Position numbers and translations under genes: made by a program. This document shows, piece by piece, positions 16,856-29,737 of a stretch of DNA of 64,000 nt. Every line of letters begins with the position of its first letter. Positions within the stretch are counted from its first letter, which is position 1. The DNA lies in the NCBI GenBank assembly GCA_029781035.1, contig JAKOXK010000001.1, positions 52,454 through 116,453 of the forward strand. Direction: 5' to 3'. A model generated the notes under the pieces. It saw only the letters and a program-made list of their open reading frames with translations, was not told where the DNA came from and did not search any database. This DNA is from Armatimonadota bacterium. GTDB taxonomy: Bacteria; Armatimonadota; Fimbriimonadia; Fimbriimonadales; Fimbriimonadaceae.

Positions 16856-18028
16856 GTGTCGACATTTTCCTTGACAGTCGCAGATGCGCGGCGTGCTCTT
16901 GTGGCCTATCAGATGCGTCAAGGGAGTCTCTCAAAAGTGTTCGACAACTTACGGAGCGTCCAATACGATCCGCTCAGTCCAGCAGGATGCAACCACGATT
17001 TGGTGCTGCAGTCCCGGGTGCCGGGATACAAGGTCGGCGATTGGCAGAACCTGGCCTATCGGGATCGGCAGGTCTATGACGGTTGGGACAAACAGGCGTG
17101 CTTAGTCCCCTTTGCGGGGTGGCCGCCTCGCCGGGCCTTTCACCGGTGGCACGAGCCCCAGTTCCGCAAAATCCTCGAGAGTCATTCTGATGCCGTAGAC
17201 ACCGTGCTGGCTGAGCTCACGGCGGGTGGTCCGATGTCGCCGAAGGACTTTGAGTTCCAGGAACACAAGCCTGAGTGGCGAGGTACTTGGTTTGGACCGA
17301 ATCTGACGAAGCAGGTCTTGAGGGCCCTCTGGTACACCGGACGTGTCATGACACACAGCCGCAGGAGCGGCCAGCACGTCTACGATGTGACGGAGCGGGT
17401 GGCGCCACCGCAGTTCATGTCAGAACCCATCGCCTCGGAACACGAGGCTGCAAAGGCCATCATCCTTGACCGGCACAAAGGGATCGGCATTTTGCGGCCG
17501 ACGGCGCCGTACGAGGTCTGGGCGATTTGGCCACAGTACTACGATCGCAAGACGATCCTCAAGGAACTCACCGCTGAGGGCAGTATCGTGCCGTTAGAGA
17601 TCGAGGGGATCAGGGCGCACGCGCACCGTGAACTGCTCCAAGATCTCGACCGGCGTGAATCCCTTCGGCAAGTCAAGTTCATAGCTCCCCTCGACCAGCT
17701 TGTTTGGGACAGGAAGCTGGTTTCCAAGCTGTTTGGGTTTGACTACTTGTGGGAAGTCTACGTTCCTGGGGCCAAGCGCAAATGGGGATATTACGTGTTA
17801 CCCGTACTCTTTGGCGACACGTTCGTCGCCCGGTTCGACGTTTGGTGCCGAGAGGCAACCATTGAGATCCGTGCGTGGCACTGGGAACCTGGTCAGCCGG
17901 TGGAGGCTGAGTTCTGGGACGCCTTCGAGGAGGCATGGAAGTTGTTCAAGACCTATCTCGGGGCTCATTCGACCGTGGGTGCGGAGCAAGTCGATCGGCG
18001 CGTCCTGTCCGCTGCGCAACGGTCCTGA
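16856..18028 (+). CDS. YcaQ/AlkX-like winged-helix DNA glycosylase (crosslink repair)
   Basis: 390 residues of the HTH_42 (formerly DUF1006) family. The N-terminal segment has VQYDPL (about residues 35-40), the Q-aromatic-D triad typical of the YcaQ-like branch; the AlkZ branch has Q-x-Q instead. Conserved family segments follow: WPQYYDRK, and near the C-terminus APLDQLVWDRKLVSKLFGF. The family unhooks interstrand crosslinks and removes N7-alkylated bases by flipping and hydrolysis. GTG start; the overlapping ATG at 16854 is out of frame. No neighbouring toxin-biosynthesis genes are present, so it is probably a general repair enzyme. Confidence 0.85.
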   Translation: MSTFSLTVADARRALVAYQMRQGSLSKVFDNLRSVQYDPLSPAGCNHDLVLQSRVPGYKVGDWQNLAYRDRQVYDGWDKQACLVPFAGWPPRRAFHRWHEPQFRKILESHSDAVDTVLAELTAGGPMSPKDFEFQEHKPEWRGTWFGPNLTKQVLRALWYTGRVMTHSRRSGQHVYDVTERVAPPQFMSEPIASEHEAAKAIILDRHKGIGILRPTAPYEVWAIWPQYYDRKTILKELTAEGSIVPLEIEGIRAHAHRELLQDLDRRESLRQVKFIAPLDQLVWDRKLVSKLFGFDYLWEVYVPGAKRKWGYYVLPVLFGDTFVARFDVWCREATIEIRAWHWEPGQPVEAEFWDAFEEAWKLFKTYLGAHSTVGAEQVDRRVLSAAQRS

Positions 18029-18104
18029 CTCGGTACGGACTGAGTCGATCCGTTTACCAGTGACCGATTATCGGGGCATAATCCTGACGGTCGGCGGTCG
18101 GCTT

Positions 18105-18986
18105 ATGAATCGTTGGGGCATTGATCTCGGCGGAACCAAGGTGGAAGGTGTCGTCTTGGATCCGGACGGCAACATCCTCGTCCGGAACCGCATTGCCACC
18201 GAGGCAGACCAAGGCTACTCCCACATTCTCGGGCGCATATCGAGTCTGGTGGAGAAGTTGGAGAGAGACGTGGGCCCGAGAGCCGCTCGGATCGGCATCG
18301 GGACACCCGGCGCGGTCGAACCCGTGAGCGGGCACATGAAAAACTGCAACACGACTTGTCTCAACGGTCGTCCCCTCGCCTCCGACCTCGCTTCGTTATT
18401 GGGAGTTCAGGTCGAGATCGCGAACGATGCCGACTGCTTTGCCTTGGCAGAAGCGACCTGGGGAGCCGGTAAAGGGTTCAAGACGGTTTTTGGCGTGATT
18501 ATGGGCACGGGCGTGGGCGGCGGAATCGTCGTGCAGGGAGAGCTTCTGGAAGGACCGAACGGGATCTGTGGCGAATGGGGTCACATGACGCTCTATCCAG
18601 ACGGCAATCCCTGTTATTGTGGCCGTCGCGGATGTGTCGAGACCTACATCAGCGGTCCGGCCGTTGAACGCCACCACCGTGCACAGACCGGGGCATCACT
18701 GTCGCTGGCTCAGATATCAGCTCGAGCAGAGACCGACGAGTCTTGTGACAAGACTATCCGCTGGATGTGTGGCAATTTTGGCCGAGCGGTCGCGCAAGTC
18801 ATCAACATCGTGGATCCGCAGGCGGTCATCCTCGGAGGGGGCGCCGGTCAAGTGCCTTACCTCCGTACGTGGGGGATTCAAGCCGTCGAGAACCATGTCT
18901 TCAACGACTCACTCAACACCGTGTTCCTTCCTCCGGCCCTGGGCGACAGCGCCGGAGTCATCGGAGCTGCCCGTCTCGCTGGCTAG
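18105..18986 (+). CDS. ROK-family sugar kinase
   Basis: 293 residues, normal for ROK kinases. The N-terminus has the ATP phosphate-binding motif (IDLGGTK, residues 6-12), the likely catalytic Asp lies in NDADCFALAE, and the ROK signature with zinc ligands is intact (GHM, then CYCGRRGCVE with Cys170, 172 and 177). The start is placed at ATGAATCGTTGG because the fold begins there; the longer frame runs back into the previous gene. Substrate could be glucose, N-acetylglucosamine, N-acetylmannosamine or fructose. No DNA-binding domain, so it is an enzyme rather than a NagC/Xyl-type repressor. Confidence 0.9.
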   Translation: MNRWGIDLGGTKVEGVVLDPDGNILVRNRIATEADQGYSHILGRISSLVEKLERDVGPRAARIGIGTPGAVEPVSGHMKNCNTTCLNGRPLASDLASLLGVQVEIANDADCFALAEATWGAGKGFKTVFGVIMGTGVGGGIVVQGELLEGPNGICGEWGHMTLYPDGNPCYCGRRGCVETYISGPAVERHHRAQTGASLSLAQISARAETDESCDKTIRWMCGNFGRAVAQVINIVDPQAVILGGGAGQVPYLRTWGIQAVENHVFNDSLNTVFLPPALGDSAGVIGAARLAG

Positions 18987-19075
18987 ATCGCACTGAAGGA
19001 ACGCTTGAACACTGCTGCCTACAGAACGAGTCTCCGAAGCACAGGACACCGGCCACGCGTCGACGAGAGCAAATG

Positions 19076-19100
19076 AAAAAGCCCCTCTGATGGAGGGGCT
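19076..19100 (-). terminator. Intrinsic terminator of the 23S-5S unit
   Basis: On the minus strand AGCCCCTC and GAGGGGCT form a strong stem with a short loop, directly followed by a run of five T. It lies about 12 bases past the 5S 3' end, as expected for an rRNA terminator. Confidence 0.85.
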
Positions 19101-19111
19101 CTTCAAATCTT

Positions 19112-19235
<124 letters not shown>

Positions 19236-19274
19236 AAACTGTATTGTGCTGTCCGCCTGGTTCGGCTGGAAAGC

Positions 19275-19335
19275 ACTTTGATAACCGCACTTTGATCTGT
19301 TGACTGTCCGTTAAAGGTCACCGAGTGGAGAGCTT
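19275..19335. repeat. Pre-23S processing stem, 3' arm
   Basis: This spacer (core GTTGACTGTCCGTTAAAGG, then CACCGAGTGGAGAGC) matches, in inverted orientation, the leader at 22263-22322 with a few differences. In the transcript the two arms would pair and bring the ends of pre-23S together, as in RNase III processing stems. Confidence 0.75.
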
Positions 19336-22258
<2,923 letters not shown>

Positions 22259-22262
22259 TAAT

Positions 22263-22322
22263 GCGCTCTTCACTCGGTGCCTTTAACGCACAGTCAACAA
22301 ACCTCTATGCGGTTGTCAAAAT
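22263..22322. repeat. Pre-23S processing stem, 5' arm
   Basis: On the minus strand it reads TTTTGACAACCGCATAG, GTTGACTGTGCGTTAAAGG and CACCGAGTG. This is the partner of the arm at 19275-19335, so the pair flanks the whole 23S gene. Confidence 0.75.
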
Positions 22323-22376
22323 GCTCTCGCCGTTTCGGGCGTGCCGGGCCACCTTGAGGGGCGTCGGCAAAGAGGA

Positions 22377-22405
22377 ACTATACCCGCGGGGATCGCCCGT
22401 GTCAA
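22377..22405 (-). promoter_or_regulatory. Sigma70-type promoter of the 23S-5S unit
   Basis: On the minus strand TTGACA (22405-22400) is followed after exactly 17 bases by TATAGT (22382-22377). It lies about 120 bases upstream of the 23S 5' end and points into it. This supports transcription of 23S-5S independently of any 16S gene. Confidence 0.8.
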
Positions 22406-22543
22406 CAGGCCCTCTCGGATCGTCGGCAGATCGGGACCGTTGCCTCAGCCCTGACGGCAGACACTCACAGACAAAACCGTGGGCCAGGTTCAAACAGGCC
22501 CCCAAATGCCCTTGCCGCCTCGTGTCAAGAGTCGCCCGGGGTC

Positions 22544-23188
22544 TCAGGACTGTGCCTTTTTGACAAAGACCATCTTTGAGCCCTGGAAGTCAGCCGTCAA
22601 GGTCTTCGCCGCTTTGTCGAAGACCAACTCCACGTCGCTCGGCATGCCCGCTTTCGGGTCCGACTTCTGATCCGGAACCAGGACGACCCCTTTCTCCGAC
22701 ATGTGGAAAGATCCGTCGGCGTTGCCACCGCCAAAGTCCGCGCGGTACCGTCCATCGCTCTTCAAAATCACGACGATGTCGTCCACGAGCTCTCGGGCCC
22801 TGACCGCGCTCGCCAGGGACGCGGCGGCCTGTTTGTTGCCTTTGGCCGCCTCTTCTTTCATATGGGCGATCTCTGAGTCGATCGTCTGCTTCTGCTCGTC
22901 ATCAAGCATCAGCTTGTACGTGCCCAACACCGAGGGGTCCATCTTCTTGGCCACGACCGGGGGAGCGGGTTTCTGGGACGGTCCGTCTCCAGAACCTTGG
23001 CTTGGCTTCGTACCATGAGCCGTTTCGTCTGCGAAAGGACGCGGCTTCACGACCTTGTTCGGATCCGGCATCGGAGTCTGTCGCACCTGACCCGCCGTAG
23101 CCGGCGCAGAGACCTGGGACGACACTTGGGAACCACAGCCGCCGACGAGCACTGCTGCCGCGAAAGCGGGGACCATCCACCTGCGCAT
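22544..23188 (-). CDS. Predicted lipoprotein of unknown function
   Basis: 214 residues. Signal peptide with lipobox (AAAVLVGGC), then a Pro/Ser/Gln-rich linker to about residue 85. A small alpha/beta domain follows, with a charged helix (DEQKQTIDSEIAHMKEEAAK) and a beta-rich end. No family recognised. The start is taken at ATG 23188 rather than the adjacent GTG at 23191, because the TGA of the upstream transaldolase then overlaps it as TGATG, typical of coupled genes. Why a lipoprotein should be coupled to a sugar aldolase is unclear. It is probably attached to a membrane. Confidence 0.75.
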   Translation of the reverse strand: MRRWMVPAFAAAVLVGGCGSQVSSQVSAPATAGQVRQTPMPDPNKVVKPRPFADETAHGTKPSQGSGDGPSQKPAPPVVAKKMDPSVLGTYKLMLDDEQKQTIDSEIAHMKEEAAKGNKQAAASLASAVRARELVDDIVVILKSDGRYRADFGGGNADGSFHMSEKGVVLVPDQKSDPKAGMPSDVELVFDKAAKTLTADFQGSKMVFVKKAQS

Positions 23189-23862
23189 CACGCCACCCCG
23201 CTGGGTTCAAAGATCGAGAGACCGGCTTTGTTCCAGTCGTCCAGGAACCGTTTCAAACCAAGATCCGTCAACGGGTGCTTGAAGAGCTGCTGCATGACCC
23301 CGAGCGGCATCGTGGCAATGTGGGCGCGCGCAGCGACAGCCTGGACGACGTGCTGCGGGTGCCGCACGCTGGCAACGAGCACCTCACTTTCGTACCCATA
23401 GGCCTCGACCATGTCGACTGTCGCAGCGACTGCTTCCATTCCGTCGCCGCTTACATCGTCCACTCGTCCAACGAAGTTGCTGATGAACGTGGCCCCCGCC
23501 TTGGCGGCCAATAGCGCTTGCGACACAGTGAAGACCAGCGTCACGTTCGTTCGGACCCCGCGCTCAGCCAGACTCGTCACCAGCCTGATGCCGGGCTCGA
23601 TCAAAGGCACTTTGACGACGATTTGCTCATGCCAACTTGCGATCTCCATCGCCTCCTTCAGCATGGTGTCGTAGTCGGTGGCGACAACCTCTGCGCTGAT
23701 CGCCCCGCCCGGAACCAGATCGCAGATCTTGAGGACCGTCTCTCGAAAACCCTTCCCCGATTTGGCGATCAAGGTCGGATTGGTCGTGACTCCATCGATC
23801 ACACCCCACTCGGCCGCCTTGCGGACTTCGTCCACGTCACCCGTGTCAAGAAAGAGCTTCAT
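23188..23862 (-). CDS. tal: Transaldolase / fructose-6-phosphate aldolase-like protein
   Basis: 224 residues, the short single-domain (TalB-like/FSA) form rather than the 320-residue form. The Schiff-base lysine is Lys84 in IVVKVPL, and the N-terminal GVTTNPTLIAKSG and later TLVFTVSQALLAAKAGATF are highly conserved. It transfers dihydroxyacetone units in the non-oxidative pentose phosphate pathway, or cleaves fructose 6-phosphate. The sequence alone does not decide between the two. It overlaps the next lipoprotein gene. Cytoplasmic. Confidence 0.93.
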   Translation of the reverse strand: MKLFLDTGDVDEVRKAAEWGVIDGVTTNPTLIAKSGKGFRETVLKICDLVPGGAISAEVVATDYDTMLKEAMEIASWHEQIVVKVPLIEPGIRLVTSLAERGVRTNVTLVFTVSQALLAAKAGATFISNFVGRVDDVSGDGMEAVAATVDMVEAYGYESEVLVASVRHPQHVVQAVAARAHIATMPLGVMQQLFKHPLTDLGLKRFLDDWNKAGLSIFEPSGVA

Positions 23863-24146
23863 TGGCGTCGATTATGGAAGAAGAACGCACCCTGTTTGGG
23901 GGACGGCGGCTCTCGGCCGACCCGGAACAGAGCCGATGGAGACCCATGGCAAGATCCTCGTCCTCGTGTCCCATGGAGAGCCTCTCCAGACCTCAGCGCC
24001 GCTCGGGCCGATCGTGACGACCTTTTCGAAGCAGATTCCCAATCACCGACACGATGGGTCGCCGGCACCAGTGCCTCCAACCTTACGGCAATTCCACGAG
24101 ACTGGCTCGACCTTCCCCAGCCTCCGCGGCCCGGTACGATTCAACT

Positions 24147-25463
24147 GTGCGCCGTCTCGAAGACACGATCGTGGCCCCCATCACCGCACTCGGAGGTCCG
24201 GTGGCGATTGTGCGACTCTCCGGGCCTGAGTCGTGGTCCATCGCTCGTACGATTTCGGAGCCTTCGTCTTCCACCGAACCCGTGACCAAGGCGTTCAGGA
24301 CCGTGCACCGGACTTACCGCCACGGCGACGATGGTCTCGTGGTGTTGTTCCCACAAGGTCGGAGCTACACAGGCGAGGCCTGCGCGGAGCTCTCGTGCCA
24401 TGGCTCGCGGGCCGCAGTCCAAGAGCTCCTCGAAGCCTGTCTTTCTCAAGGCGCCCGAATGGCCGATCCCGGTGAGTTCACCTACCGTGCCTTCATGAAC
24501 AGTCGGATCGACCTGACCCAGGCGGAAGGTGTCCGGGACACGGTGTCCGCCCTCACCGCCACTCAGTTACGACAGGCCAACCGCTTGCGGGATGGTGCCC
24601 TCAGGGAGAGCGTCTGTAGGCTTCGTGACGACGTGCATTCCGTTTTGGCTGCGGTCGAAGCGAGCACGGACTTTAGCGAAGAAGTTGGCGACCTCGACCG
24701 CCCAGCGGCCCTCGCCAGACTGAGATCGGTCGCGTCTGGGATCGAAGATCTGCTCGAGGGTACTCAGCGCTCGTGGCTCTTGCGCGAAGGGCTGACCGTC
24801 GCCATCATTGGCCGCCCCAACGTCGGCAAGTCTTCACTGCTCAACCTGTTCTTGGGATCCGAAAGAGCCATCGTGACCGACATCCCCGGAACGACCCGCG
24901 ATACCGTGGAGGAGGTGTGCAACGTGAGAGGCGTGTCCGTAAGGTTCGTCGATACGGCCGGCCTTCGCACGGCCACCGACCAAGTCGAAGCGATCGGCGT
25001 ACGGCGAGCTTGGGCGAGCGGAGAGACCGCGGATCACGTCCTGTACGTCTACGCCGGGCCGGAGGGTTGGACGGAAGAGGACGAAGCTTCCCTTTCAGCG
25101 GTTCCAGCTCGAGTCACTGTCGTCGAGAACAAGTCCGATCTGGATCCGCCCCGCCGTCGATACGGCCCGGCTGTACGGGTTTCGGCGAAGACGGGGGAAG
25201 GCGTCACGGAACTGATGGACAACCTCGTCCAGGAATTGACCGATGGCGAGCCACCGTTGCCGAACCGGCGTCACACCCCCTTGCTTGAGGCAGCGCTGGC
25301 AGACGTCGAAGAGGCTTCTCGGACAATGATCGCGCCGGTGCCAGACGACCTGGCAGCCGTTCACCTGCGTGCCGCGTCGCGCGTTCTCGGAGAAGTGACG
25401 GGCGAGACCGCGTCTCCGGACATCATCGACCGCGTGTTCCACGACTTTTGCATCGGGAAATGA
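24147..25463 (+). CDS. mnmE: tRNA-5-carboxymethylaminomethyl-2-thiouridine GTPase MnmE
   Basis: 438 residues from the GTG at 24147, where the family-typical start RRLEDTIVAPIT begins; the longer frame back to 24054 is not family-like. The N-terminal folate-binding domain carries GEFTYRAFMNSRIDLTQAEG. The G domain has GRPNVGKSS (222-230), DIPGTTRD, DTAGLR and NKSD. The protein ends in the characteristic FCIGK with the catalytic Cys. With MnmG it modifies the wobble uridine of several tRNAs. MnmG is not adjacent here. Confidence 0.95.
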   Translation: MRRLEDTIVAPITALGGPVAIVRLSGPESWSIARTISEPSSSTEPVTKAFRTVHRTYRHGDDGLVVLFPQGRSYTGEACAELSCHGSRAAVQELLEACLSQGARMADPGEFTYRAFMNSRIDLTQAEGVRDTVSALTATQLRQANRLRDGALRESVCRLRDDVHSVLAAVEASTDFSEEVGDLDRPAALARLRSVASGIEDLLEGTQRSWLLREGLTVAIIGRPNVGKSSLLNLFLGSERAIVTDIPGTTRDTVEEVCNVRGVSVRFVDTAGLRTATDQVEAIGVRRAWASGETADHVLYVYAGPEGWTEEDEASLSAVPARVTVVENKSDLDPPRRRYGPAVRVSAKTGEGVTELMDNLVQELTDGEPPLPNRRHTPLLEAALADVEEASRTMIAPVPDDLAAVHLRAASRVLGEVTGETASPDIIDRVFHDFCIGK

Positions 25464-25486
25464 CAGGCGCAGCCCGATAGAGAGTT

Positions 25487-25515
25487 CGGCCCCAGGTTCA
25501 ACCCGGGGCCGTTTA
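25487..25515 (+). terminator. Terminator-like hairpin after mnmE
   Basis: CGGCCCC (25487-25493) pairs with GGGGCCG (25505-25511) and is followed by TTTAG. It lies between the convergent mnmE and PEP-CTERM genes and may serve mnmE. Confidence 0.6.
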
Positions 25516-25535
25516 GATAGTCTCGAACTCCGAAC

Positions 25536-25859
25536 CTACCGGCGACGCCGCGCGAGCGCGACGAGACTGCCGCCAAGAACAAGGAGGGACACCGGCTCAG
25601 GAACGACCGGCGCGAAGTTGTCCACGTACTGGAACAGCGTCCCAGGCGATAGGTATGGTCGCGTGATCCTGGCACCAGCGGTCATCGTGCCGCCACCCCA
25701 GTTGATCGACTGGCTCACACTTCCTCGAATGGTCTGGCCGTTGGCACTGCTCCCGGCGAACGTCGTCCCAAAGAGGCTTCCATTGATGAACTGAGCGAAC
25801 GCCCCTGCCCCGGCGGAAACACCCAGCAGGACGGTGAACGCCCTCGTCGAACTCTTCAT
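25536..25859 (-). CDS. Short PEP-CTERM sorting-domain protein
   Basis: 107 residues. An N-terminal signal peptide (TVLLGVSAGAGAFAQ) is followed by a short Gly/Ser/Thr-rich stretch of about 55 residues. A canonical PEP-CTERM tail ends the protein: VPEP, hydrophobic SLLVLGGSLVALA, then RRRR. Such tails are cut by an exosortase, which attaches or secretes the protein, so the genome should encode one; none is in this window. The mature domain is unusually small and not recognised. It is convergent with mnmE and divergent from clpB. Confidence 0.85.
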   Translation of the reverse strand: MKSSTRAFTVLLGVSAGAGAFAQFINGSLFGTTFAGSSANGQTIRGSVSQSINWGGGTMTAGARITRPYLSPGTLFQYVDNFAPVVPEPVSLLVLGGSLVALARRRR

Positions 25860-26084
25860 GGTAGTACCTCTCGAATAGCCAAGGCCGCCCCAAAACCGGC
25901 GGCGCGGCCGACTAAGAGTATCTATCAGGTTTTAATGCCAGGTGTCTAGAATCCTCTAGAAGTAGGGAAAACCCGCAAGAGTACGAGGGAGCGGTTCCCC
26001 GGACAGTCGTCCCACTTCCGGCCCCACGGATGGGCCGCAGCAGGTTAGAATCAGGCTCAATCCCACCACCAACGAGGACAGCAG

Positions 26085-28688
26085 ATGCGCTTCGACAAAC
26101 TCACGATCAAGGCACAGGAGGCTTTTCAAGGAGCCCAGAGGATCGCCGCCGATTACAAGCACCAAGCGATCGAACCGGAACACCTGCTCTTCTCGATGCT
26201 GGCCGACCCAGGCTCGGTTCCCTCGTCGCTGTTGGAGAAGATGGGTGTCCGCGGCTCTCAGATCGTTGATTCGCTCCGAACCGACCTGGACAAGATGGCC
26301 AAAGTCTCGGGTGCAGCCGACTACGGCAGTTCCCTGGGCAACCGCCTGAGCACGGTTTTCAACAACGCGTTCAAGGAAGCTGACGCCCTCGGAGACGAGT
26401 ACGTGTCGACTGAGCACCTGATGTTGGCTTTGCTCGATGATGCGGGCTCAGCGGGTTCCGAGCTGAAATCGGCGGGGGTGACACGGAAGGGCCTGGAGGC
26501 GGCCATTCAGGACATTCGCGGTGGCCGAAAAGTGACTGATCCCAACGCGGAGTCGACCTACGACGCCCTTGAGAAGTACGGCGTCGATCTGACCGCTCGG
26601 GCTCGACAGGGCAAGCTCGACCCCGTCATCGGTCGGGACGATGAAATCCGGCGCGCCATCCAAGTTCTGAGCCGTCGCACGAAGAACAACCCTGTACTGA
26701 TCGGTGAGCCAGGCGTAGGCAAGACGGCCGTCGTGGAGGGCTTGGCGGCCAGGATCGTCACAGGTGACGTCCCCGAAAGCCTGAGGAACAAGAGCATCAT
26801 CTCCCTCGATCTGGGCGCCCTCATTGCAGGCGCCAAGTACCAAGGCGAGTTTGAGGAGCGGCTGAAGTCCGTTCTTCAAGAGGTCTCTCAAGCGGGAGGA
26901 CAGATCGTGCTGTTCATCGACGAACTGCACAATCTGGTCGGAGCTGGACGGACGCAGGGCGCGATGGACGCGGCGAACATGCTCAAGCCGATGCTCGCCA
27001 GAGGTGAGCTTCGCTGCATCGGTGCCACGACCTTGAACGAATACCGTCAGTACATCGAGAAAGACAAAGCGCTCGAACGCCGGTTCCAGACGGTGCTCGT
27101 GGACGAACCCAGCGTCGACGAGACGATTTCGATCCTGCGCGGACTCAAGGAGCGCTACGAAATCCATCACGGCGTCCGGATCACCGACAGCGCGCTTGTC
27201 GCTGCAGCAACCCTCAGCAACCGTTATATCAGTGACCGCTTTCTGCCCGACAAGGCGATCGACTTGATCGACGAGGCCGCGAGCCGACTCAAAATGGAGA
27301 TCGATAGCGTGCCTCAGGAACTGGACGTCGTCGAACGGCAGGCCCGTCAGTTGGAGATCGACCGCGAGGCGCTCAAGAAAGAAGACGACCAAGCCAGCAA
27401 AGAGCGCTTGGTATCGACCGAAAAAAGGCTAGCTGAACTGAACGAACAGGCAGGCGGATTGCGGGCTCGTTGGCAAAGCGAAAAGCAGGCGATCGAGCAA
27501 CTGAGAGGCATCAAACAACAGATCGAAGACCTGAAGACAGAACTCCAGCAAGCAGAGCGGGACTTCGACTACGGCAAGGCGGCCGAGATCCAGCATGGCA
27601 AGTTGCCCGCCCTGGAGAGACAGCTCCAAGAGGAGACTCAGAAGATCGAGCGCGCGGCCGAGGGCCAGCGGCTTCTCCGCGAAGAGGTGGACTCACAAGA
27701 TGTCGCCGAAATCGTGAGCAAGTGGACGGGCGTACCTGTGAGCAAGCTCGTTTCCGGCGAACTGCAGAAGCTCATTGATCTCGAACGGCACTTGGAACGC
27801 CGAGTGGTGGGCCAAGACGAAGCCCTGAGGATCCTGGCCGACGCGATCCGCCGGTCTCGATCGGGCATCGCCGATCCGAACCGACCCGTAGGATCCTTCC
27901 TGTTCCTTGGTCCGACAGGCGTCGGCAAGACCGAGACGGCGAGAGCCCTGGCCGAGTTCCTCTTCAACGATGAGCGCGCAATGGTCCGTGTCGACATGAG
28001 CGAGTACGGTGAGCGCCACTCAGTGGCCCGCCTGATCGGTGCTCCCCCCGGCTACGTCGGGTACGAAGAGGGCGGCCAACTCACCGAGGCCGTCCGCCGA
28101 CGCCCCTACTCGGTGGTTTTGCTCGACGAGGTGGAAAAAGCTCACCCTGAAGTGTTCAACGTACTGCTCCAAGTGTTGGACGATGGTCGACTGACCGATG
28201 GCCAGGGCCGAACCGTCGACTTCAAGAACGCGGTCATCATCATGACCAGCAACATCGGTTCACACCACTACGGCGAGGGATTCCTCGAAGGTTCGGACTT
28301 CGATGATGTCAAGAGCAAGATCCTCAATGAACTACGGCTTCACTTCCGTCCTGAATTCATCAACCGCTTGGACGACATCGTCGTGTTCCGCTCGCTCGGT
28401 GTCGCCGAGATCAAGCGGATCGTCCGCATCCAGGTCGAGCGCCTCTCCGAGCGTTTGGCCGAGAGGCACATCACGCTCACACTGACCGAGGCGGCTCTAG
28501 ACCACTTGGCCCAAGCTGGATATGACCCGACCTACGGTGCACGTCCGCTCAAACGGGCGATTCAGCGCGAGGTCATGAACCCGCTCGCGACCAAGCTCTT
28601 GAGCGGCGAAGTCCACGACGGTCAAGCCGTGACCGTCGACGTTGAGAACGGCCAGATCAAGTTCGGTCCGGCGACTTCCGAATTCTGA
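26085..28688 (+). CDS. clpB: ATP-dependent chaperone ClpB
   Basis: 867 residues, the normal ClpB length. The N-terminal Clp repeat domain (1-145) is followed by AAA1 with Walker A GEPGVGKT (about 205) and Walker [11 protein letters not shown] long coiled-coil middle domain (about 400-530) separates it from AAA2 with GPTGVGKTE and [11 protein letters not shown]. The middle domain, and the absence of the ClpA/C peptidase-docking loop, mark it as a disaggregase working with DnaK. No CIRCE element was seen upstream. Two TCTAGA sites lie about 130 bases upstream. A GAGGA precedes the ATG. Confidence 0.97.
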   Translation: MRFDKLTIKAQEAFQGAQRIAADYKHQAIEPEHLLFSMLADPGSVPSSLLEKMGVRGSQIVDSLRTDLDKMAKVSGAADYGSSLGNRLSTVFNNAFKEADALGDEYVSTEHLMLALLDDAGSAGSELKSAGVTRKGLEAAIQDIRGGRKVTDPNAESTYDALEKYGVDLTARARQGKLDPVIGRDDEIRRAIQVLSRRTKNNPVLIGEPGVGKTAVVEGLAARIVTGDVPESLRNKSIISLDLGALIAGAKYQGEFEERLKSVLQEVSQAGGQIVLFIDELHNLVGAGRTQGAMDAANMLKPMLARGELRCIGATTLNEYRQYIEKDKALERRFQTVLVDEPSVDETISILRGLKERYEIHHGVRITDSALVAAATLSNRYISDRFLPDKAIDLIDEAASRLKMEIDSVPQELDVVERQARQLEIDREALKKEDDQASKERLVSTEKRLAELNEQAGGLRARWQSEKQAIEQLRGIKQQIEDLKTELQQAERDFDYGKAAEIQHGKLPALERQLQEETQKIERAAEGQRLLREEVDSQDVAEIVSKWTGVPVSKLVSGELQKLIDLERHLERRVVGQDEALRILADAIRRSRSGIADPNRPVGSFLFLGPTGVGKTETARALAEFLFNDERAMVRVDMSEYGERHSVARLIGAPPGYVGYEEGGQLTEAVRRRPYSVVLLDEVEKAHPEVFNVLLQVLDDGRLTDGQGRTVDFKNAVIIMTSNIGSHHYGEGFLEGSDFDDVKSKILNELRLHFRPEFINRLDDIVVFRSLGVAEIKRIVRIQVERLSERLAERHITLTLTEAALDHLAQAGYDPTYGARPLKRAIQREVMNPLATKLLSGEVHDGQAVTVDVENGQIKFGPATSEF

Positions 28689-28706
28689 AGCACGACCAGT
28701 CGTACA

Positions 28707-29045
28707 ATGAATACGAGGGCTCCCGTGTCAACTCGCAATACAGAGCGGACGGAGATCCACCGCTCGACATCAGTCGTCTTCGGCGAACGGATTGGGCTTG
28801 CTCCGGTCACAAACAGAGCCGACAACCTGTTTCAAGGCAAGGTCGTCCTGGGAGGCATGATCGTGGGTGCGATCCTTTGCCTCGTCTTTCACTGGCCCAA
28901 CATCTTCTTGTTCACACTCCACCACGAGCCAAGTCCGGTCGAGATGGCCTGGTGGAACGCGCTCGATGGGGCGGTCTTGGGCATGATCGCGTCATCGACT
29001 GTCAGCGGGCTGTGGTTGATGGTCGCCCATCTGCGGCGTTCATGA
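28707..29045 (+). CDS. Small membrane protein of unknown function
   Basis: 112 residues with two predicted membrane helices (about 45-65, VVLGGMIVGAILCLVFHWP, and about 88-105, AVLGMIASSTVSGLWLMVAH) and a charged N-terminus. It begins 18 bases after clpB and could be co-transcribed with it. The 3' end overlaps the convergent YgjP-like gene by 6 bases. No family recognised; moderately confident that it is a real gene. Confidence 0.6.
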   Translation: MNTRAPVSTRNTERTEIHRSTSVVFGERIGLAPVTNRADNLFQGKVVLGGMIVGAILCLVFHWPNIFLFTLHHEPSPVEMAWWNALDGAVLGMIASSTVSGLWLMVAHLRRS

Positions 29046-29708
29046 TCCCGACGGCAGTTTGAGGAGGCGGCCGTTCTGCTTGAGCCAAGCCTTTTTGTTC
29101 CGCCAATCAGGGCAGTGCCGTTCGACTACCGCCCAGAAACGAGGCGAGTGGTTGAGTTCCTTGAGGTGGGCTAGCTCATGGATGACCACGTATTCCAGAA
29201 TTTCTGGAGGCGCCATGATAAGCCGCCAGTTGAACGTCACTGACCCCTTCGCCGAACACGCCCCCCACTTCGTCTTTTGGTCTCGGAGACCTAGTCGTTT
29301 CGGCTCGACGTCCATGGCCCTCGACCAGTCGCGGACGGCTTGCTGGATCGCGACCCGTGCCTCGCGGCGCAGCCACTTCTCGATCTCGGCCGGATTCGCG
29401 CAGCCGACAGTAGCACCGAGTTCGTGACCGTTGGTCCACGTCCCCCGGAACAGGAAACGCCCGCCGTCTTGCTCGATAGCGTCGCTGTCGCGTTTGACCC
29501 GCCTCAACTGGCTGAGAATCCAGTCGCCATGGATTCGAACAGCATCCATCGCATGACGATAGGCGGCGCGTGTTGGCAAGACCACCTCGGCGCCGAAATC
29601 GCCGACACGGATCCTCACCCGGCGGGCCCGATTTGACCGTCGGACGGTCACAGCGACTTCCTCGCCGTCCAGCTCTACCGTCAACCGGGGCTCTGGCTTG
29701 CGGGGCAT
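29040..29708 (-). CDS. YgjP-like zinc metallopeptidase (DUF45/WLM-type)
   Basis: 222 residues. The zinc site is HELAHLKELNH, an HExxH with a third His in LNHSPRFW. The family's KWGACSAKGSVTFNWRLIMA segment precedes it, with Trp-Gly-x-Cys-Ser. Members resemble SprT and related minigluzincins. E. coli YgjP is poorly characterised, so the physiological substrate is unknown. Cytoplasmic, no signal. It starts at an ATG inside a CATGCC context and overlaps the convergent small membrane protein by 6 bases. Confidence 0.88.
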   Translation of the reverse strand: MPRKPEPRLTVELDGEEVAVTVRRSNRARRVRIRVGDFGAEVVLPTRAAYRHAMDAVRIHGDWILSQLRRVKRDSDAIEQDGGRFLFRGTWTNGHELGATVGCANPAEIEKWLRREARVAIQQAVRDWSRAMDVEPKRLGLRDQKTKWGACSAKGSVTFNWRLIMAPPEILEYVVIHELAHLKELNHSPRFWAVVERHCPDWRNKKAWLKQNGRLLKLPSGS

Positions 29709-29737
29709 GGAGCCTATTCTGACTCTCCAAACGACCG

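Noticed and set aside
23878..24146. A short gene upstream of mnmE (frame starting METHGKILVLVSHGE)
   Set aside because: Only the first few residues look protein-like; the frame runs on into mnmE in another register and has no good ribosome-binding site.
25920..26084. Two TCTAGA palindromes upstream of clpB as a heat-shock operator
   Set aside because: They match neither CIRCE nor another heat-shock site I know, and short palindromes occur by chance.
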